Shown piece by piece: positions 44,101 through 52,057 of a DNA stretch of 64,000 bases. The DNA lies in contig NZ_NJAK01000001.1 in NCBI RefSeq assembly GCF_002632755.1, forward strand, positions 2,046,001-2,110,000, written 5' to 3'. Within the stretch, counting starts at the first letter, position 1, and each line of letters opens with the position of its first letter. The notes below the pieces were generated by a model that was given only the letters and a program-made list of their open reading frames with translations, had not been told where the DNA came from and did not search any database. This DNA comes from Xenorhabdus ishibashii. Lineage in GTDB: Bacteria; Pseudomonadota; Gammaproteobacteria; Enterobacterales; Enterobacteriaceae. A program made the position numbers and the translations under genes.

Positions 44101-47100
44101 CAGGATAAGCGTTTGATCGCCTACATCGTGGCGGAAGAAGACCACGGATTAGCTGCCCGTTTGCGTGAACATCTGAGTACTATTTTACCTGACTATATGA
44201 TACCGGCGGCTTTTGTGTGTATGGATACTTTTCCGTTGACGCCGAACGGAAAATTGGATCGCCAAGCGTTGCCGGCGCCTGATCAACATGCTTTTGCCCG
44301 TCAGGTTTACGAAGCGCCGCAAGGCGAAATTGAGCACGCGCTCGCCGCTATCTGGAGTGAATTGCTGGAGGTTGAGCAGATTAGCCGGCACGACAGTTTC
44401 TTTGCGCTGGGTGGTCACTCACTGCTTGCTGTGCGGATGATTGAACGTCTGCGGCGTATGGGGTTGGGCGTATCGGTTCAAACGCTATTCGAGCAGCCGA
44501 CACTCAGTGTTTTGGCTCAGTCTCTGGCTCAACATTGTGAAATCAGAGTACCTGACAACGGCATTACACCGGATATGATTACGCTGACACCAGACATGTT
44601 GCCGTTGATTGATCTGACTCAGCCGGAGATTGACCGCATAGTGGAACAAGTTCCTGGCGGGATTGCCAACATTCAGGATATCTACGCCTTGTCACCGCTA
44701 CAGGATGGCATTTTATTCCACCATTTGCTGGCAAACGAAGGCGATCCTTATCTTCTGATAACCCAACAGGCTTTTGCGGATCGGTCTTTGCTGGATCGTT
44801 ACCTGACCGCGGTTCAACAGGTGGTTGACCGCCATGATATTCTGCGTACCGCTTTTATCTGGGAGGGATTATCCACTCCGGCTCAGGTAGTTTGTCGCCA
44901 AGTTCCCTTATCTATCACAGAATTGACACTTAATCCGGCTGACGGTTCGATCAGTGATCAACTGGCTCAACGTTTTGATCCACGCCAGTATCGTATTGAC
45001 CTGAGTCAGGCTCCGTTGTTGCGCTTTGTTATTGCTCAGGATACTGATGGCCGCTGGATCCTGCTGCAACTACTGCATCACCTGATTGGCGACCATACCA
45101 CATTGGAATTGATGAACAGTGAAGTGCGGGCGTATCTTACCGGACGAGGGAACAGCTTGCCGGTTTCGACACCTTTCCGTTATCTGGTGGCGCAGGCTCG
45201 GTTGGGCACCAGCCAGACGGAGCATACCCGTTTCTTTACCGATATGCTGGCGGCGGTAGACGAGCCGACGCTACCGTTCGGATTGACGGAAGTACACCAT
45301 GATGGCTCGCAGGTGACGGAATCGCACAGAATGCTGACTCCTGCACTGAATAACCGTTTGCGTCATCAAGCCCGACGTTTGGGCGTCAGTGTGGCGGCAC
45401 TGTGTCATTTGGCCTGGGCGCAAGTGTTGTCGCGTACCAGTGGTCAGAAACAAGTGGTATTTGGCACGGTGTTGTTCGGGCGTATGCAGGCTGGCGAAGG
45501 TGCCGACAATGGCATGGGATTGTTTATTAATACCCTGCCGTTACGGCTGGATATGGATGAAACGCCGGTGCAGGAGAGTGTACAGGCCGCCCACACCCGA
45601 TTGGCTGGATTATTAGCGCATGAACATGCATCACTAGCACTGGCTCAACGTTGCAGCGGGGTAGCCAGTGGGACACCGTTGTTTAATGCGCTGCTGAATT
45701 ACCGACACAATACACAACCGGTGACGCCGGATGAAATCATCAACGGAATTGAATTTCTGGGGGCACAGGAGCGAACCAACTATCCGTTTGTGTTATCGGT
45801 AGAGGATGGTGGTTCCGATTTGGGGCTGACTGCTCAGGTAGTGCAACCATTTGATCCCGAAAGGATATGTGATTATATGCAGCAGGCTCTGGAGAGCCTG
45901 ACTGAGGCGCTTGAACAGGCGCCGGAAATGCCAGTACAGAGGTTGGAAATCCTGCCAGCCACTGAGCGCACATTGTTGCTGAAAACCTGGAATTCGACTG
46001 AAACAACCTATCCTGACCAACTGTGCATTCATCAATTGTTTGAGCAACAGGTGGAGAATGCACCGGATGCCACAGCGTTAGTATATGAAAACCAATCTCT
46101 TAGCTATGCGGAATTGAATATCCGTGCTAACCGGCTGGCGCATCAGCTTATCGCGCTGGGTGTCGTGCCGGATCAACGGGTGGCGATTTGCATGGCAAGT
46201 TCACCGGCACGGATAGTGGGGATGTTGGCAGTATTGAAAGCAGGGGGGGCTTACGTGCCGCTAGATCCCGCTTATCCGGGTGAGCGTTTGCACCATATTT
46301 TGACCGATGCTGCACCGGCTATTTTATTGGCAGATAATAGCGGACGCTCAGTATTAAATGAGCAAATACTTTCGCAGCAAGTTGTTCTTGATCCGAACTC
46401 ATTACCTGATCAGCCAGATACCGATCAACCGGATCATAACCCACAAATCGCTGCATTGACCGCCCATCATCTGGCTTATGTGATTTATACCTCTGGCTCG
46501 ACGGGGACGCCGAAAGGAGTGATGGTTGAACATTGCGGGTTGGTCAACCTTATTCGGGATAAAATCACTCAGTTCGCCATTCATTCCCATAGCCGGATGT
46601 TGCAATTCGCTTCATTTGGTTTCGATGCCAGTGTCTGGGAAATTATGATGACATTATGCGGTGGCGCCAGTCTGGCTATTCCTGACGATGCGGTTCGTCA
46701 GGATCCGCGCCGCCTGTGGCAGTATCTGGAAGAGCAATCGGTAACGCATGCTTGTCTGACACCTGCCCTGTTGCGGGATGGGGCTGATTTACCGGCGATG
46801 ACCATCAAGCCAACACTAATACTGGGCGGTGAGGCTCCCTGTGTGGCCTTGCTTCAGGCACTGAGTGGCAGGGCAACGGTATTCAATGCCTATGGCCCGA
46901 CAGAAATTACCGTTTGTGCCACTGCTTGGCGTTGTCCATCAAACTATCAGGGGGGATTCATTCCGATTGGACGCCCGACGGCCAACACCTGTGTTTATTT
47001 GCTGGATGCCCTCAGTCAGCCGGTGCCCTTGGGAGCAGTAGGTGAGCTGTATATTGGTGGTGCCGGTGTTGCACGTGGCTATCTCAATCGCCCTGAACTG

Positions 47101-50100
47101 ACCAGTGAACGTTTCCTTGCTGATCCATTTAGTGGCGCAGCCAATGCACGTATGTATCGAACCGGAGATTTGGTTCGCTACTTGCCGGATGGCAATCTGG
47201 TATTTGTTGGCCGTAACGATCAGCAGATTAAAATCCGTGGTTTCCGGATTGAACCGGGGGAAATTGAAGTCCGGCTGACAGAACATTCTGCGGTACGTGA
47301 AGCACAAGTATTGGCAGTGGGTGATGGGCAGGAGAAACGTCTGGTTGCTTATGTAGTAGTAGAAACGGCAGAAGTAGTAGAAACGGCAGAAGCAGATGAT
47401 GGATTGGTTAATCGTCTGCGTGAACATCTGAGCGCGTCATTGCCTGATTACATGGTGCCGGCGGCCTTTGTACGTCTGGACGCATTTCCGCTGACACCTA
47501 ACGGCAAACTGGATCGTCGGGCGCTACCGATGCCAGGAGAAGAAGCCTTTGCCCGCCAGATTTACGCGGCACCACAAGGGGAAACGGAAACCGCCCTCGC
47601 CGCGATTTGGCATGACCTACTGGGCGTTGAGCAGATAAGCCGGTATGACAGTTTCTTTGCATTGGGTGGTCATTCATTGCTCGCGGTACGCATGGTCGAA
47701 CGTTTGCGTAATCTGGGTTTTACACTGGCAATACGTGACCTGTTCCAATCTCCTGTATTGTCTGAACTTGCCCAAACTTTGAAACTGAATCAGGACGAAT
47801 GTGTGCCTGCCAACGTCATTACGCCCGCAACGACGAAGCTGACACCGGAAATGTTACCGTTGATTGATCTCACTCAGCCTGAGATTGATCGCATTATCGA
47901 ACAGGTTCCGGGCGGGATTACCAATATTCAGGATATCTATGCGTTGTCGCCGTTACAGGACGGCATTTTGTTCCACCATCTATTGGCAAACGAAGGTGAC
48001 CCGTATTTGCTGGCGGGTCGAATGGCTTTTGCTGATCGTCCTTTGTTGGATTGTTATCTGGCTGCGGTTCAACAGGTCATTGATCGCCATGACATCCTGC
48101 GTACTGCTTTTATCTGGGAAGGATTATCTGTTCCTGCTCAGGTGGTTTGCCGTCAAGTGCGATTATCAGTGACTGAATTGACACTGGATCCTGCCGACGG
48201 ATCAGTCAGCGACCAGTTAGCTCAACATTTCGATCCGCGCCAATATCGTATTGATTTGGGACAGGCGCCGTTGCTGCGTTTTGTCGTGGCACCGGAGAGC
48301 GATGGTCGCTGGATTGTACTGCAACTGATGCATCATTTGATTGGTGACCATACCGCGTTGGATGTGATGAGCAACGAAGTTCAGGCCTATCTTGATGGGC
48401 AGGAAAACGATTTACCTGCGCCGGCACCTTTCCGCAATCTGGTGGCGCAGGCGCGGCTGGGGGTAAGCCAGAAACAGCATATTCGCTTCTTTACCGACAT
48501 GTTGGCTGAGGTGGATGAGCCTACGTTGCCGTTCGGATTGACAGAGGTTCATCATGATGGTTCGCAAATCACAGAATCGCACCAGATGTTGACCGCAGAG
48601 CTGAACGAACGTTTACGCAGTCAGGCACGGCGTCTGGGCGTTAGCCTGGCTGCCTTGTGTCATCTGGCCTGGGCGCAGGTGTTGTCGCGTACCAGCGGAC
48701 AGGAACAAGTGGTATTCGGCACCGTATTGTTCGGGCGCATGGCAGCCGGTGAAGGTGCAGACAATGGCATGGGATTGTTTATCAATACCTTGCCGCTACG
48801 GCTGGATATAGATAATACACCGGTACAGGACAGTGTACAGGTGACACATCGCTGGCTGGCGGGATTGTTGGCACATGAGCATGCATCACTGGCGCTGGCT
48901 CAACGTTGCAGTGGAGTACAAGGCGGAACCCCACTGTTCAGTACCTTGCTGAACTATCGGCACAACGCATTGCCAACGGCTTCGAATGAAATCATGGATG
49001 GTGTTGAATTCCTTGGCGCACAGGAGCGAACCAATTATCCGTTTACGCTGTCAGTGGAAGATTTTGGTGAAGCGCTGGGTTTAACCGCGCAAATTGTCCA
49101 GCCATTTGATCCGGAGCGGGTCTGTGGTTATATGCAACGGGCGCTGGAAAGTTTGGTGGAAGCCCTTGAACAGGCTCCAGAAACGCCGGTGCGGATGCTG
49201 GAAATCCTGCCTGAGACAGAAAAAAATTTATTACTGAAAACCTGGAACGCAACTGAAACAGCATATCCTGACCAACTGTGCATTCATCAACTGTTCGAAC
49301 AACAAGTGGAGAAAAACCCTGATGCCACGGCGTTGATCTATGAAGAACAAATTTTCAGTTATGCGGAGCTGAACGGCTATGCTAACCGGCTGGCTCACCA
49401 ATTAATCGAACTGGGTGTGCAGCCTGATCAACGGGTGGCGATTTGTGTGAAACGTGCACCATCAAGGGTTGCGGGGCTATTGGCAGTCCTGAAAGCGGGT
49501 GGCGCTTACGTACCACTGGATCCCGCCTATCCGGCAGATCGTCTGGCGTATATGCTGGATGATGCCGCTCCGTTGGTGGTACTGGCGGATAATACCGGTC
49601 GTGCCGCACTGGGTGAAAAAGCACTGGCGAAATTAACCGTACTTGACCCGAATACCCTGCCTGACCAGCCAGACAACAATCCGCAGACTCCTGCGTTAAC
49701 TTCACGGCATCTGGCCTATGTGATTTATACTTCTGGCTCGACCGGTATGCCGAAAGGGGTGATGGTTGAACATCGTGGGTTAGTCAACCTTATCCGAGAT
49801 AAAATCAGCCAGTTTGACATTCATCCCCATAGCAGAATGTTGCAATTCGCCTCATTTGGTTTCGATGCCAGCGTCTGGGAAATCATGATGGCATTGTGTG
49901 GTGGTGCCACCTTGGATATTCCTGCCGATACGGTTCGTCAGGATCCGCGCCGCCTGTGGCAGTATCTGGAAGAACAGGCGGTGACTCATGCCTGCCTGAC
50001 ACCGGCTCTGTTGAGGGATGGGGCGGATTTACCGGAGATAAACCTAAAACCAACACTGATACTGGGTGGCGAAGCTCCCAGTGCGGCACTGCTCCAGTCA

Positions 50101-51882
50101 CTGTGTGGCCGAGCCACGTTGTTCAATGCTTATGGCCCGACAGAAATCACGGTATGTGCCACCACTTGGCATTGTCCGGCAGATTATATCGATGTATTAA
50201 CGCCTATTGGACGTCCGACGGCCAACACCTGTGTTTATCTGCTGGATGCCTGCGGCCAGCCGGTTCCATTGGGAGCGGTAGGGGAATTGTATATTGGTGG
50301 TGATGGTGTCGCGCGTGGCTATCTCAACCGTCCTGATCTGACCGCTGAACGTTTCTTGGTTGACCCATTTAATCAGACACCGGAAGCACGGATGTACCGA
50401 ACCGGAGATTTAGCCCGTTACTTGCCGGATGGTGACCTGATATTTATTGGCCGTAACGATCAGCAAGTTAAAATCCGGGGATTCCGTATTGAACCGGGTG
50501 AGATCGAAGCTCGATTGATAGAATATCCGGCGGTGCGTGAAGCTATCGTACTGGCTCTGGGGGATGGGCAGGATAAACGCCTGATCGCTTATGTCGCGGC
50601 GGAAGAAGATAACGGATTGGCTGTTCGGTTGCGTGAACATCTGAGTGCTATTTTGCCTGATTATATGGTGCCGGCGGCTTTTGTACGTCTGGACGCATTT
50701 CCTCTAACCCCTAACGGTAAGCTGGATCGTCGGGCACTGCCGAACCCTGATCAGAATGCCTTTGCTCATCAAGCCTATGAAGCGCCACAGGGAGAGGTTG
50801 AGATCGCATTGGCTGCCATCTGGTGTGAGCTGCTGGAGATTGAGCAAATAGGCCGGTATGACAATTTCTTTGCCTTGGGTGGACACTCGCTGCTTGCTAT
50901 GCGGATGATAAACCTTGCCGCCGGTCGTGGTTTGATGTGTACATTAAATAACCTATTCCAATGCCCTGTGCTGGCTGAACTGGCATCAAAAATCACATTA
51001 GATCCACTATCTCAGCCGCAAAGCAGTGCGATACCTGTGCGGCCATTTGGAACGGAACCGCCGCTATTCTTTGTGCCTAGCGGCATGGATGATTACTCCT
51101 ATGTTTTTGGATTGGCTCAACATATTCAGTCCGGCTATCCGATTTATGCATTACCTTGGCCGTCTATCAATGAAGAGCAGATATCGACTATTGAAGCGCT
51201 GGCCGCCAAAATGATCACCTTTATGAAAGCGGTTCAACCGGAAGGCCGATACCGGATCTACGGTTACTCTTCTGGTGGTGTACTGGCTTATGCCATTGCC
51301 CAACAACTTTTGCATGCCGGTGAAACCGTCGATTTCCTGGGTTTGATTGATACGCCAGCCCCTCATTGTTTCAGGCGGCAGGTCATTCAACCAAAACTCC
51401 AATTTCTTGCTGAACTGGCAAAACAGTCGGGGGGAAAACATGAAGAGGAAATTGCGGTATTGCATCAGGGAATTGATAAACTGAATTTGGTGCAATTTAT
51501 TGCCGCGGCGCAGGAACTGGAACTCTATCCGGCAAACCTGAGTCCTGACTTGATCGCAAAACGTTGGGAGCAGATGGTAAATTATATGCAAATGGTCAAG
51601 GAATATGAGCCACAAGCATTGGCGATAACGCTCCACCAATTTTATGCAAGAGAGTCTTATCCGCAGCTCCCTTTTGTTACGGAAGCCGAATTACCTTCCT
51701 TTAGTATGGAACCGTCGTTAGGCTGGAAGCAGGTCATGCCTGATTCTTTGCTCCAGCTAACATCTGTACCGGGCGACCACTTTAGCCTGATGGAGGATAG
51801 TAAAAATAAAACCATTTTGGCTAAAGCCCTAAGTATGGCGTTGGCAATGAATTGTGAAGCGGAGGAGGTGTTATGTCAGTGA
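36232..51882 (+). CDS. gxpS: five-module NRPS, GameXPeptide synthetase
   Basis: A 5216-residue nonribosomal peptide synthetase with the order A-T, C/E-A-T, C-A-T, C/E-A-T, C/E-A-T-TE. The carrier serines are 600, 1678, 2730, 3815 and 4886. Three condensation domains carry the dual condensation/epimerisation motif HHL-x4-GD just after SPLQDGILF and have HHLIGDH instead of HHxxxDG. The one between modules 2 and 3 is a plain C domain with HHIVSDG (His1867). Adenylation codes suggest Val, Leu, Phe/Leu, Leu, Leu. The thioesterase has GYSSG (Ser5013) and GDH (His5183). This predicts D-Val, L-Leu, D-Phe, D-Leu, L-Leu, the known order of GameXPeptide A in Photorhabdus and Xenorhabdus. The start follows GAGG. 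The gene is visibly richer in G+C than its surroundings and has no MbtH partner. Confidence 0.9.
   Translation: [5216 protein letters not shown]
38171..41400 (+). other. gxpS module 2 (C/E-A2-T2), Leu-type code
   Basis: The domain begins with [23 protein letters not shown], which holds the extended His motif of dual C/E domains; it should epimerise the module 1 residue. The adenylation code reads DAWCIGAVCK, the same as in modules 4 and 5. The carrier serine is residue 1678. Confidence 0.7.
41401..44540 (+). other. gxpS module 3 (C-A3-T3), Phe-like code
   Basis: This is the only condensation domain with the start [14 protein letters not shown] and the canonical HHIVSDG motif, typical of an LCL domain, so residue 2 stays L. 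The code reads DAWCMAAVCK. The Ala at position 301 is shared with the Phe code DAWTIAAVCK, which fits a Phe or Leu position. The carrier serine is residue 2730. Confidence 0.7.
44541..47790 (+). other. gxpS module 4 (C/E-A4-T4), Leu-type code
   Basis: The dual C/E motif is HHLLANEGD and implies a D residue at position 3. The code is DAWCIGAVCK. The sub-domain hinge contains an 18-bp tandem duplication at 47356-47391 that inserts ETAEVV-type residues absent from the other modules. The carrier serine is residue 3815. Confidence 0.7.
47791..51882 (+). other. gxpS module 5 (C/E-A5-T5) and thioesterase
   Basis: The C/E domain (HHLLANEGD) implies a D residue at position 4. The code is DAWCIGAVCK. 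The thioesterase from about residue 4930 has the nucleophile Ser5013 in GYSSG, a likely Asp in [10 protein letters not shown] and His5183 in PGDHFSLM. It probably releases the peptide by head-to-tail cyclisation. Confidence 0.7.
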
Positions 51883-51957
51883 TATGGCAGAAATAGCAAG
51901 CGATTATTGACGGCGATATTGTCTGGTTAAAGATATTTATCTGGTAAGCCATAAAAT

Positions 51958-52001
51958 CCCGCCCCGCTTTTTATTATTAAACCGATAAGAAGCGGGGCGG
52001 G
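51958..52001. terminator. strong hairpin between gxpS and the lysR remnant
   Basis: A 17-bp stem with one mismatch, CCCGCCCCGC... pairing with ...GCGGGGCGGG, lies 75 bp after the gxpS stop, between convergent reading frames. Neither side has a long T tract; ATTTTA follows on the minus strand. It probably ends transcription from both sides. Confidence 0.65.
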
Positions 52002-52057
52002 TGTTCTTGGCATAATTTGACATTTAGTCATCACTGAGCAAAATTTCATTTTTGCAG

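Noticed and set aside
36232..51882. Repeated module sequence considered as a CRISPR array or other DNA repeat
   Set aside because: The repeats are kilobase-scale NRPS domains in one open frame; no short regularly spaced repeats with unique spacers are present anywhere in the window.
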